A stretch of 33,621 nt of DNA, taken from the IMG/VR virus record IMGVR_UViG_3300007539_000088, positions 1-33,621 of that record; one strand, written 5' to 3'. Source of the DNA: a virus. The notes under the pieces were generated by a model. That model was given only the letters and a program-made list of their open reading frames with translations. It had not been told where the DNA came from and did no database searches. A program made the position numbers and the translations under genes. How positions within the stretch are numbered: the first letter of the stretch is position 1; each line of letters opens with the position of its first letter. Positions 7,909 to 16,078 of the stretch are shown in pieces.

Positions 7909-8184
7909 ATGGCAACTAGGGTAGACAAAAAAAGTCTAAAGTGTAATACACCTCGTAGAACACCTAACCACCCTAAAAAGTCTCATATTGTTAAGGCTTG
8001 CTCTGGTGGTGTAGAGAAGATCATCAGGTTTGGTGAGCAAGGTGCTAAAACGGCTGGTAAACCAAAAGCAGGTGAGTCTGACAAAATGAAAGCTAAGCGG
8101 GCTAGTTTTAAAGCGCGTCACGCTAAGAATATTAAGAAAGGTAAAATGTCAGCTGCTTATTGGGCTGATAAAGTTAAGTGGTAA
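7909..8184 (+). CDS. Small basic conserved phage protein (DUF6321-like)
   Basis: This 91-residue protein is strongly basic: CNTPRRTPNHPKKSHIVKACSGG, then RFGEQGAKTAGKPKAGESDKMK and a highly distinctive C-terminus, FKARHAKNIKKGKMSAAYWA followed by DKVKW. Proteins ending this way are widespread in cyanophages and other marine phages, where they are annotated only as conserved domain proteins (recalled as DUF6321, not searched). The two Cys, His-rich N-terminal half and basic tail suggest nucleic-acid contact. Its stop overlaps the next start (TAATG). Confidence 0.8.
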   Translation: MATRVDKKSLKCNTPRRTPNHPKKSHIVKACSGGVEKIIRFGEQGAKTAGKPKAGESDKMKAKRASFKARHAKNIKKGKMSAAYWADKVKW

Positions 8185-8339
8185 TGCAATCAAAAGGCTT
8201 AGGAGACGATATAGCGAAATTTACTAAAGCTACAGGTATTAAATCTATAGTTGATAAAGTTTCAGAAGGTCTTAATATACCATGCGGTTGCGCTAATAGA
8301 CAGGCTTGGTTTAACGATAAATTTCCATATAAACAATAA
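8184..8339 (+). CDS. Tiny conserved phage protein with a CGC motif (51 aa)
   Basis: This 51-residue frame begins MQSKGLGDDIAKFTKATGIK and ends NRQAWFNDKFPYKQ. It fills exactly the space between two longer genes, overlapping by one base at both ends (TAATG at 8182-8186 and 8337-8341), a strong sign that it is translated. It reads as a short amphipathic helix (DIAKFTKATGIKSIVDKVSE) followed by PCGCANRQAW, a CxC motif with conserved-looking Asn, Arg and Asn. Similar GLGD...TGI...CGC..R...LN...P miniproteins are recalled near structural genes of Bacteroidota phages. The function is unknown; CxC may bind metal. Confidence 0.8.
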   Translation: MQSKGLGDDIAKFTKATGIKSIVDKVSEGLNIPCGCANRQAWFNDKFPYKQ

Positions 8340-8659
8340 TGGCTTTTAAACTAACAAACCCACCATATTCAGTAGAACCAACTCCTATATATCAATTAGA
8401 TATGGAAGATGGTGTACTAGGTAAAGCTAACAATAACGGTACTATTATTGTAAATAAAGATGCTCCTGTTGAAATGCAACAAGAAATTATTGCTCACGAG
8501 ATGGTTCATATAAACCAAATGCGTAGAGGTGATCTTGATTATGATGATGATAATGTATATTGGAAAGGTAGAGTAATACCTAGATCTAGTATAAAAGAAG
8601 GGGCAAAGAATCTGCCTTGGGAAAAAGAAGCTTGGAAAGCTAATAAAAAATTTAAATAA
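8339..8659 (+). CDS. Minimal HExxH zinc-metalloprotease-like protein
   Basis: The 106-residue protein contains EIIAHEMVHINQM at about 49-61: an HEMVH (HExxH, H53/E54/H57) helix, the zinc-binding signature of gluzincin-type peptidases. A downstream WEKEAW segment (94-99) could supply the third ligand Glu. An acidic loop, DLDYDDDNVYWKGR, lies between. At this size it is close to the minimum for such a fold. Small HExxH proteins occur near lysis and tail genes of Bacteroidota phages. It might cleave a virion or host-envelope protein. It starts in TAATG with the tiny gene upstream. Activity is inferred from the motif only. Confidence 0.78.
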   Translation: MAFKLTNPPYSVEPTPIYQLDMEDGVLGKANNNGTIIVNKDAPVEMQQEIIAHEMVHINQMRRGDLDYDDDNVYWKGRVIPRSSIKEGAKNLPWEKEAWKANKKFK

Positions 8660-8666
8660 TAAAAAC

Positions 8667-9611
8667 ATGGCTTACAATAAACAGCAAGGCGCAGTAACTA
8701 GAATGTATGACGCAAAAGGAAAACCAACTGGACTAATGATGAAAGGTTCTTCCAATTATTTCGACCCAACAGAAGGAAACGAGAAATTATTGTCTGAAGA
8801 AACAACAAGAACTAGAGAAACTACACCGGAAGGAATTACTGGTACTAGGATCACAAAAATCTCAAGATTTAGAACACCTGGCGGTGTAGTAAAAAGGACT
8901 CCAGAGGGAGACGCCGCTTACGCTGCTTTAAGCCCAGAAGAAAGGAAAGCTCAAGACGAGAAGTACTTAGCTAAACAACGCAGCGAAACACAAACTAGAT
9001 TTACCCCTGACTCCCCTAAAATTAAAACCACAGGTTTAGTATCTGTAAAGCCAGAAATAACAGGTAGTACGCCTGAAAAAATCGACCCCGTTATAGGCGG
9101 TGGAGATTATAAGTTTGATTTAAGCGGTAAAAAACCTTTTTACAATATTTTTCAAGAAACAAAACAAGCTTTTGGCGGTGGTACGACATCAAGGTTTGGT
9201 CAAGGAAGTAGCGACGTAGAAAATGCTATAAATCAAAGCCAAGCGGACAAAGCGTCAAGTACGGGTTCAAGAAATATTTTAAAAGTAGCAGATATAAGCG
9301 GTGATTTTTTAACAGGTAGACCCGAAAGCGAAAAAGCCCAATATTTACTAGAAAAAGAGCGCGAAAAAGAGCTTGCTTCTATTAGGCCTAGAAAATCTTT
9401 CGTTGGTGACCCCGAAGCACAAAAACTTTATACTACTGCTAAAAAAAGTATAATAGATAAATATAAAAAGCTAAGCAGCGATATTCAAGCCACTTACACT
9501 AGCGGTCATGGGCTTTTTGGTAGAGAACATAGGTATACTGAAAGGTTAAAAGCAACTAATAAGCCAGTGTATAATTCAGAAACTGGATTAAATTTGTTTA
9601 ATAGAAAATAA
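8667..9611 (+). CDS. Hypothetical structural-type protein, 314 aa
   Basis: The protein is rich in Thr, Lys, Gly and Pro, with long charged low-complexity stretches (SEETTRTRETTPEGITGTR; SPEERKAQDEKYLAKQ) and few hydrophobic segments, so it is probably mostly disordered or extended. The middle contains GGGDYKFDLSGKKPFYN and FGGGTTSRFGQGS. No catalytic motif or membrane segment is seen. It sits between the HExxH gene and the holin-like gene, whose start overlaps its stop (TAATG). The role is unknown; a minor virion protein is possible. Confidence 0.65.
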   Translation: MAYNKQQGAVTRMYDAKGKPTGLMMKGSSNYFDPTEGNEKLLSEETTRTRETTPEGITGTRITKISRFRTPGGVVKRTPEGDAAYAALSPEERKAQDEKYLAKQRSETQTRFTPDSPKIKTTGLVSVKPEITGSTPEKIDPVIGGGDYKFDLSGKKPFYNIFQETKQAFGGGTTSRFGQGSSDVENAINQSQADKASSTGSRNILKVADISGDFLTGRPESEKAQYLLEKEREKELASIRPRKSFVGDPEAQKLYTTAKKSIIDKYKKLSSDIQATYTSGHGLFGREHRYTERLKATNKPVYNSETGLNLFNRK

Positions 9612-10057
9612 TGCCAAATAAAAAATTTAATGAAACTAAAGTTGGGAAGTTTATATTACAAAAGCTTCCTGGTTTTGTTTCAGGTGCATTACCGGATAAT
9701 GGTGTATTAGGTATTGTTAAGAATTTAATTGACAACGATCCAGTCGCTACTCCAGAAGAAAAGGCGCAGATGCACAAAGAGCTTGTACAGTTGTATAAGC
9801 TCGAAGTCGCAGATCGAGATTCCGCAAGAAGGCGCGAAGTTGAAAAAGCTAAAACCGGTGGGTTTGACCTTATGTTTAATTTAACGGGTTTAACCGGGCT
9901 TGGTGCTTTTGCATTTATTATATATGCAATCGTATATTTGCAAATACCAGAAAGCAACAAAGAAGTTTGGATTCATTTAATTGGTATATGTGAAGGTATT
10001 GTACTTAGTATTTTTGGTTATTTCTTTGGCTCTGCAATAAGGAAAAACAAAGATTAA
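9611..10057 (+). CDS. Putative holin (two-TM, GTA_holin_3TM-like)
   Basis: This 148-residue protein has an amphipathic N-terminal part, a charged helix with EVADRDSARRREVEKAKTGG, and two hydrophobic segments at about 91-111 and 118-141, ending in a basic tail (RKNKD). The motif E..DR.SARxREVxxAKTGG before paired membrane helices is typical of phage holins in the GTA_holin_3TM group. It would sit in the inner membrane and time lysis. No endolysin is evident next to it in this window. It begins in TAATG with the gene upstream. Confidence 0.72.
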   Translation: MPNKKFNETKVGKFILQKLPGFVSGALPDNGVLGIVKNLIDNDPVATPEEKAQMHKELVQLYKLEVADRDSARRREVEKAKTGGFDLMFNLTGLTGLGAFAFIIYAIVYLQIPESNKEVWIHLIGICEGIVLSIFGYFFGSAIRKNKD

Positions 10058-10098
10058 TAAGTGACTATAAAATAGTAAATTAACTTAAATTAAATAAA

Positions 10099-10344
10099 AT
10101 GGCAAATTCAATTACAGCTGAAGAGCTTGAACTTATCAAAAAACAACAGGCAGAATTAAACAATGCAGTTGCTAATATCGGAGTTTTAGAAACTCAGAAA
10201 CATTCACTATTACATCAAGTCGCCGATATTAACGGTAAGCTTGAGGAAACTAAAAAAGTTTTAGAGGACAAATATGGTTCTATTAGTATTAACTTAGAAA
10301 CTGGTGAATACGAAGAAATTAAAGCTGAAGAAAAATCTGAGTAA
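10099..10344 (+). CDS. Coiled-coil hypothetical protein, 81 aa
   Basis: The protein is almost entirely helical: TAEELELIKKQQAELNNAVANI and HQVADINGKLEETKKVLEDK give regular heptads, followed by a short beta-like SISINLETGEYEEI tail. There is no membrane segment. It is preceded by an A/T-rich leader (41 bases) and overlaps the next start by one base. Short coiled-coil proteins of this kind lie between lysis and packaging genes in many phages of this type. Its function is not known. Confidence 0.72.
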   Translation: MANSITAEELELIKKQQAELNNAVANIGVLETQKHSLLHQVADINGKLEETKKVLEDKYGSISINLETGEYEEIKAEEKSE

Positions 10345-10571
10345 TGTCTGCTGTTATAAGAAAAATCAGCATTGGCTCTGATTATAAAAACGATGCGATG
10401 CACTACGCGTTAGGCCAACAAGTTTATGGCGGTCATGAAATATCGCATATATTATTTGAAGACCAAGACGGTTCTTATAACATATTTATAAAGAAAAACG
10501 GCGAGGTATTGCCATGGAAGAAATTTAACTCTAACATGGCAATATCCGTTGAATATGATTTAGAATATTAA
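10344..10571 (+). CDS. Hypothetical phage protein, 75 aa
   Basis: The sequence starts SAVIRKISIGSDYKNDAMHY and ends in an acidic YDLEY. It contains beta segments (HISHILFEDQDGSYNIFIKK-like pattern) and a short W-containing loop (LPWKKFN). It is a small mixed alpha/beta protein with no recognised domain. One-base overlaps with both neighbours (TAATG) show tight coupling to the upstream coiled-coil gene and the downstream GroES-like gene. Confidence 0.7.
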   Translation: MSAVIRKISIGSDYKNDAMHYALGQQVYGGHEISHILFEDQDGSYNIFIKKNGEVLPWKKFNSNMAISVEYDLEY

Positions 10572-11179
10572 TGAGAAGCGTTTTTGACTTTATAATAAAA
10601 CCTTCAAACAAACGATATGACAATGAAGTTTCCATAAATGGAAACAACCTTATTTTAAATTCTGGTATAGAAGATCATAAGTTTGTAAGTAGAGAAGCAA
10701 TTGTAATAGCAACACCAACAGCTTTTAAAACAGATATAAAAAAGGGTGATACAATAATTATTCATCATAATGTTTTTAGAAGATATTATAATCACCAAGG
10801 TGTACAAAAAGATAGTAGTAGACTATTTAACGATAACGAGTTTGTTTGCGGCATAGATCAAATATACGCTCGCAAAAATTATGATGGTTGGAAAACAATT
10901 GGTGAAAGATGCTTTGTAATGCCTATAAAAAATAATGATCCCTGGTCGTTAGAAAAAGAGAGAAAGAATATAGGTATAGTCAAGATTGGTAATAAGACGC
11001 TAGAGGCGCTAGAAATAAACGAGGGCGATCTAGTGGGCTTTAAATCTAACAGGGAATTTGAGTTTTTGATTGATGGTCAAAGACTTTATTGTATGGAATC
11101 AAATGATATATTAGTAAAACATGAGTTCAAAGGAAACGAGGAAGAATATAATCCAAGCTGGGCGGAAAGCGGTAGATGA
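10571..11179 (+). CDS. Tandem GroES-like (Cpn20-type) protein, two cpn10 folds
   Basis: The 202-residue protein reads as two GroES-like units. Unit 2 (about 108-187) has IGIVKIG, then INEGDLVGFKSN and YCMESNDILVKHE, which parallels the GroES core with its GD turn and SESDIL-type last strand (E. coli LIMSESDILAIVE). Unit 1 (about 15-102) has NGNNLILNSG like a mobile loop, then EAIVIATP, IKKGDTIIIHHNVFR and NEFVCGIDQIYARK. The phage's own GroES has the same layout (IKEGDTVYF...HDVVVVL). Unit 1 keeps a loop with LIL; unit 2 has no obvious mobile loop. Tandem cpn10 is known from plant Cpn20. It lies directly upstream of the terminase genes. Function is inferred: co-chaperonin for the phage GroEL, or a GroES fold reused for packaging or assembly. 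Confidence 0.75.
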   Translation: MRSVFDFIIKPSNKRYDNEVSINGNNLILNSGIEDHKFVSREAIVIATPTAFKTDIKKGDTIIIHHNVFRRYYNHQGVQKDSSRLFNDNEFVCGIDQIYARKNYDGWKTIGERCFVMPIKNNDPWSLEKERKNIGIVKIGNKTLEALEINEGDLVGFKSNREFEFLIDGQRLYCMESNDILVKHEFKGNEEEYNPSWAESGR

Positions 11180-11396
11180 GCTTATTAAAGTAGCAGAAGA
11201 AAAAATCATTACAAACACAGATGATGATGTTTCTGCTGATAGGCTTAAAAACGCAGCTGCAACTAAAAAACTAGCTATATTCGATGCTTTTGAAATATTA
11301 ATGCGCATCGAAGAAGAGGAGAATACCTTAAAATCTGAAGACAATAAAACTGAACAAAAAACGTTCAGAGGTTTTGCTGAAGGAAGATCTAAGTGA
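11121..11396 (+). CDS. Putative terminase small subunit
   Basis: The 91-residue helical protein starts inside the last 59 bases of the GroES-like gene, in another frame. Sequence such as KNIIQAGRKAVDELIKVAEEK followed by RLKNAAATKKLAIFDAFEIL and an acidic tail fits a small helical DNA-packaging subunit. Its position, ending in a TGATG overlap with TerL, is the classic location of TerS. No helix-turn-helix can be asserted by eye. The long overlap may mean a downstream start is used, but the first other ATG is only at residue 61. Confidence 0.62.
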   Translation: MSSKETRKNIIQAGRKAVDELIKVAEEKIITNTDDDVSADRLKNAAATKKLAIFDAFEILMRIEEEENTLKSEDNKTEQKTFRGFAEGRSK

Positions 11397-13618
11397 TGTA
11401 CGAGCAAACATTAGTAAGAACAGTACATGACCACATTAAACCATCTATACTAAAAAAAAATAATAAATACAAAAAATGGGAGTACGGATATGATCCTGAA
11501 CATGATGTAGTTATTATTAGTAAAGACGGTACAATAGGTGAGATAATAGAAATACAAAATTTAATTATAGCGCTACCAGCTATTCCTGAAAATGTATACG
11601 CTTGCTCTGATAAACAAGATGAGCAAATGTGGCAAAAGCTTGATTATCCTAAAGAATTAGATAAAATTAAAAGTAGGTTTGAATGGGAGAGGTTTCCATT
11701 AAACTTTAAGGAAAAATGGTATGATTACATAGATAATGAGTTTACAAAAAGAGATGAAGGTTTTTGGTTTTATAACAATGGTAAACCTACTTACATCACT
11801 GGTACTCATTACATGTATTTGCAGTGGTCTAAAATTGATGTTGGAGCGCCAGATTATAGAGAATCAAACAGATTATTCTTTATATTCTGGGAAGCTTGTA
11901 AAGCAGACCAAAGATGTTATGGCATGTGCTACCTCAAAAATAGACGGTCTGGTTTCTCCTTTATGGCATCTGGAGAAACAGTTAATCAAGCAACAATATC
12001 TAGCGACTCTAGATTTGGTATATTATCAAAAACTGGAGCTGATGCCAAAAAAATGTTTACCGATAAAGTTGTACCAATATCGATCAACTACCCGTTTTTC
12101 TTTAAACCAATACAAGACGGAATGGATCGGCCAAAGACAGAGCTTGCTTATAGAATACCAGCTTCTAAACTCACTAGAAGAAAGTTTGATGATGGAGAAA
12201 CAGCGGAGCAGCTTGAGGGACTTGATACAACTATTGACTGGAAAAATACAGGAGACAACAGCTACGACGGTGAAAAGCTTAAACTCCTTGTTCACGATGA
12301 AAGTGGTAAATGGGAAAAACCTGATAATATATTAAATAACTGGCGAGTAACAAAAACTACATTAAGACTTGGTGCTAGAGTAGTTGGAAAATGTATGATG
12401 GGCTCGACCTCTAACGCATTAGATAAAGGTGGAGCAAACTTTAAAAAGTTATACGAAGATTCAGATGTTACTAAACGAAACCGCAATGGACAGACTGCTT
12501 CGGGATTATATTCTTTGTTCATACCTATGGAATGGAACTACGAGGGATTCATTGATGCTTATGGATACCCTGTATTTGAAACACCAACAGGAACAATTAA
12601 AGACGCTAATGGAGATTTAATAAGAATTGGCGTTGTAGAACATTGGGAAAATGAAGTTGATGGTCTTAGAAATGATCAAGACGGTTTAAATGAATATTAT
12701 CGTCAATTTCCGCGTACAGAAAAACACGCGTTTAGAGACGAAACAAAAGAGTCTTTATTTAATCTAACTAGGATATACGAACAGATAGATTATAATGAAG
12801 ATATAAAAAATCAAGTGTTAGTCACACGCGGAAGCTTTCAATGGGAAGGTGAGGTAAGAGATACTAGAGTAAGATTTGTACCGAATAAAAACGGTAGATT
12901 TTTAGTTTCTTGGGTTCCACCAGCAGAAATGCAAAATCGTGTTATAGTAAAGAATGGTTTAAAGTATCCAGGCAACGAACACGTAGGAGCGTTTGGTTGT
13001 GACTCTTACGATATATCTGGCACTGTTGACAAAAGAGGTTCAAAAGGATCTTTGCATGGACTAACAAAGTTTAGTATGGAAAACGCTCCAGCTAATATGT
13101 TTTTCTTAGAATATATTGCAAGACCTGAAACCGCTGAAATATTTTTTGAAGATGTGCTTATGGCGTTACATTTTTATGGTATGCCAATACTAGCAGAAAA
13201 TAACAAACCAAGGTTACTATACTATTTAAAAAGAAGAGGTTATAGAAACTTCTCAATAAATAGACCTGATAAAGTTTACAACAAACTATCAGTTACAGAA
13301 AAAGATATAGGAGGTATACCAAACTCCTCAGAAGATATCAAACAAGCTCACGCAGCTGCTATTGAAAGTTACATCGAAGATCACGTTGGTATTAATAATG
13401 ATACTTACGGTCAAATGTATTTTCAAAGAACATTAGAAGATTGGGCGGCGTTTAATATAAACAATAGAACAAAGCACGATGCTTCTATTAGCTCTGGCTT
13501 AGCTATAATGGCGTGTAACAAAAACAAATACGCTCCAGTTTATAACATTAAAAAAGAACCTGTTAATCTTTCATTTAAGAAATACAACAACAGTGGATAT
13601 AGTTCAAAAATAATATAA
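11396..13618 (+). CDS. terL: Terminase large subunit (TerL)
   Basis: The protein has 740 residues when the ATG at 11396 is used (a GTG at 11393 adds one). An N-terminal packaging ATPase is seen: the loop LKNRRSGFSF at about 180-189 is a divergent Walker A, LKLLVHDE at 295-302 is the Walker B with catalytic Glu, and MGSTSN near 335 is the coupling motif. A RNase H-like nuclease follows, with GCDSYD near 535 and TKHDASISSGLA near 693 supplying acidic metal ligands. It pumps phage DNA into the procapsid through the portal encoded next. It ends TAA TAG, then ATG of the portal. The length and divergent Walker A fit the large terminases of Bacteroidota and crAss-like phages. Confidence 0.93.
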   Translation: MYEQTLVRTVHDHIKPSILKKNNKYKKWEYGYDPEHDVVIISKDGTIGEIIEIQNLIIALPAIPENVYACSDKQDEQMWQKLDYPKELDKIKSRFEWERFPLNFKEKWYDYIDNEFTKRDEGFWFYNNGKPTYITGTHYMYLQWSKIDVGAPDYRESNRLFFIFWEACKADQRCYGMCYLKNRRSGFSFMASGETVNQATISSDSRFGILSKTGADAKKMFTDKVVPISINYPFFFKPIQDGMDRPKTELAYRIPASKLTRRKFDDGETAEQLEGLDTTIDWKNTGDNSYDGEKLKLLVHDESGKWEKPDNILNNWRVTKTTLRLGARVVGKCMMGSTSNALDKGGANFKKLYEDSDVTKRNRNGQTASGLYSLFIPMEWNYEGFIDAYGYPVFETPTGTIKDANGDLIRIGVVEHWENEVDGLRNDQDGLNEYYRQFPRTEKHAFRDETKESLFNLTRIYEQIDYNEDIKNQVLVTRGSFQWEGEVRDTRVRFVPNKNGRFLVSWVPPAEMQNRVIVKNGLKYPGNEHVGAFGCDSYDISGTVDKRGSKGSLHGLTKFSMENAPANMFFLEYIARPETAEIFFEDVLMALHFYGMPILAENNKPRLLYYLKRRGYRNFSINRPDKVYNKLSVTEKDIGGIPNSSEDIKQAHAAAIESYIEDHVGINNDTYGQMYFQRTLEDWAAFNINNRTKHDASISSGLAIMACNKNKYAPVYNIKKEPVNLSFKKYNNSGYSSKII

Positions 13619-13621
13619 TAG

Positions 13622-16045
13622 ATGATTTATACTAACGTTAATAGTTCTTTCCCAAGTCAGGTAGTACCTGATGAAGAGAAATCAACGTATGACTACGGCT
13701 TAGCTGTAGGAAGAGCTATCGAGAATGAATGGTTCAGAGGTGATAGAGGAACTAACATAGGTGGCAGATTTGGTAATAGCTGGCAAAGATTTCATCAGCT
13801 AAGACTTTACGCTAGAGGAGAACAAAGCGTTCAAAAATATAAAGATGAGCTGTCTATTAACGGTGACTTGTCTTATCTTAATTTAGACTGGAAGCCAGTT
13901 GCTGTTTTATCTAAGTTTGTAGATATTGTAGTAAATGGTATGACAGATAAAGGTTATAAAATAAATTCATTTGCTACAGATCCATTTGCGACAAAAGAAA
14001 GAACAGCTCACGCTACAGCCATAGCTCAGGATGCTTTCGCAAAAGATCTAATGGCTCAAACTAAAGATCTTCTTGGTGTAGATTTAAAAAGAAGTAATGT
14101 ACCAGAAGATCAATTGCCAACGACTAAGGAAGAGTTAGAGCTTCATATGCAGCTTACTTATAAGCAAGCTATTGAAATAGCTGAAGAAGAGCTTATAGAA
14201 AATGTATTTAGTTTTAATAAATACGAAGAAATAAAGAAAAGATTAGCTTACGATTTAACTGTACTTGGTATTGCTGCTAGTAAAACTGATTTTAACTTAG
14301 CTAATGGTATTGAAGTTAAATATGTAGATCCAGCAAACTTAGTATATTCTTATACAGAAGATCCTAACTTCGAAGATATATATTATGTAGGTGAAGTAAA
14401 AAGTATTACATTACAGGAGGTTAAAAAGTTATTTCCTTATTTAACAGATAGTGAATTAGAGGAAATACAAAAATACCCAGGTAATATTAACTATACTAGA
14501 AACACCGCTGGAAATGATGATGATTATAGTCAAGTTCAGGTTTTGTTCTTTGAATATAAGACTTATAATAATCAAGTATTTAAAATTAAGCATACTGAAC
14601 AAGGTTTAGAAAAAGCTTTAGAAAAACCAGATACTTTCTTAGAAGCTCCAGAAAGTGATAACTTTGAAAGAGTTCATAGAGCTATAGAGGTTTTGTATAG
14701 CGGCGCTAAAATACTTGGTCACGAAAAAATGCTTAAATGGGAGTTAGCTGAAAATATGACTCGCCCATATAGTGATCAGACTAAGGTTAGAATGAATTAC
14801 AATATCGTTGCTCCTAGAATATATAAAGGACGCATCGAAAGCTTAGTAAGCAAGTGTATTGGTTTTGCCGATATGATTCAACTAACACATCTTAAAATAC
14901 AACAGGTGTTGTCTAGAATGGTTCCTGATGGTGTTTTCGTAGATGTTGATGGTTTAGCTGAAGTTGATCTTGGAAATGGCACAACTTACAATCCACAGGA
15001 AGCACTTAACATGTATTTCCAAACAGGTAGTATCGTTGGTAGAAGCATGACACAAGATGGTGATGGTAACAGAGGTATGATACCTATTCAAGAGTTACAA
15101 TCATCTTCTGGTATTGCTAAGATTCAAGCGCTTACACAAACGTATCAATATTATTTACAAATGATACGTGATGTAACGGGATTAAATGAGGCTAGAGATG
15201 GTAGTCAACCTAGCAAAGATTCTTTAGTTGGTTTACAAAAACTCGCTGCAGCTGCTTCAAATACAGCTACAAAACATATACTACAGTCTCTTATGTACTT
15301 AACAGTACGTAATGCTGAGAATATCAGCTTGAGAGCTGCGGATATGGTTAGTTTCCCGTTAACAAAACAAGCGTTAATGAATAGTATTAGTACTTTCAAC
15401 GTAAATACGCTTGAGCAAATGGAAAAACTAAATATGCATGAGTTTGGTATTTTCTTAGAATTAGAACCAGAAGAGCAAGATAAACAAGTGTTAGAACAAA
15501 ATATACAAGTAGCTCTTCAAACCGGTCAAATTGATTTAGAAGATGTAATAGATCTAAGAGAGATTAATAACATTAAGTTAGCTAATCAATTGCTTAAGAT
15601 AAAACGTAAGCAAAAACAACAAAGAGATCAGCAAGCTCAAATGGCTAATATTCAAGCTCAAGCACAAGCAAATGCTCAAGCATCAGAGCAAGCTGCTTTA
15701 GCTGAAATGCAGAAACAACAAGCTTTAGCTGAAACACAATTACAAATAGAGCAAGGTAAGTCTCAGTTCGAAATACAACGTATGCAAACAGAAGCTGAGA
15801 TTAAAAAACAATTAATGGCTGAAGAGTTTAATTATAACATTCAACTTGCTGAAGCTAGAGCTAAAGCAGAAACTAATAAATTGAAAGATATAGAAGATAG
15901 AAAAGATGAGCGTACTAGAATACAAGCCACGCAACAATCTGAATTAATATCTCAAAGAAAAAATGATGAACTACCTAAAAACTTTGAAAGTGCAGGTTTT
16001 GATTCATTAGGAGGATTTGGACTAGAACAGTTTGAACCTCGTTAA
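13622..16045 (+). CDS. Portal protein
   Basis: The 807-residue protein follows TerL and precedes the capsid genes, the expected place for a portal. Fold-type features are an N-terminal basic/aromatic region (WQRFHQLRLYARGEQSVQKY), VDIVVNGMTDKGY, a stem-like part with MIPIQELQSSSGIAKIQALT and RDVTGLNEARDGSQPSKDSL, and a long Gln/Ala-rich C-terminal coiled coil (about 650-780: repeated QAQ, AEMQKQQ units). Large portals with such Q-rich barrels are seen in crAss-like and related podoviruses. It would form the dodecameric DNA channel at one vertex. The ending is DSLGGFGLEQFEPR. Confidence 0.85.
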   Translation: MIYTNVNSSFPSQVVPDEEKSTYDYGLAVGRAIENEWFRGDRGTNIGGRFGNSWQRFHQLRLYARGEQSVQKYKDELSINGDLSYLNLDWKPVAVLSKFVDIVVNGMTDKGYKINSFATDPFATKERTAHATAIAQDAFAKDLMAQTKDLLGVDLKRSNVPEDQLPTTKEELELHMQLTYKQAIEIAEEELIENVFSFNKYEEIKKRLAYDLTVLGIAASKTDFNLANGIEVKYVDPANLVYSYTEDPNFEDIYYVGEVKSITLQEVKKLFPYLTDSELEEIQKYPGNINYTRNTAGNDDDYSQVQVLFFEYKTYNNQVFKIKHTEQGLEKALEKPDTFLEAPESDNFERVHRAIEVLYSGAKILGHEKMLKWELAENMTRPYSDQTKVRMNYNIVAPRIYKGRIESLVSKCIGFADMIQLTHLKIQQVLSRMVPDGVFVDVDGLAEVDLGNGTTYNPQEALNMYFQTGSIVGRSMTQDGDGNRGMIPIQELQSSSGIAKIQALTQTYQYYLQMIRDVTGLNEARDGSQPSKDSLVGLQKLAAAASNTATKHILQSLMYLTVRNAENISLRAADMVSFPLTKQALMNSISTFNVNTLEQMEKLNMHEFGIFLELEPEEQDKQVLEQNIQVALQTGQIDLEDVIDLREINNIKLANQLLKIKRKQKQQRDQQAQMANIQAQAQANAQASEQAALAEMQKQQALAETQLQIEQGKSQFEIQRMQTEAEIKKQLMAEEFNYNIQLAEARAKAETNKLKDIEDRKDERTRIQATQQSELISQRKNDELPKNFESAGFDSLGGFGLEQFEPR

Positions 16046-16078
16046 AAATAATTTTTATTAATTTTATATTATCATATC

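Noticed and set aside
10058-10098. Possible promoter or small hairpin before the coiled-coil gene
   Set aside because: The stem ACTA/TAGT is four weak pairs, and no recognisable Bacteroidota -7/-33 pair can be read with confidence.
11736-12335. A 199-codon frame on the + strand inside the terminase gene
   Set aside because: It lies fully within TerL in another frame, its product has no motif and unnatural composition, and the TerL frame has clear ATPase motifs across it.
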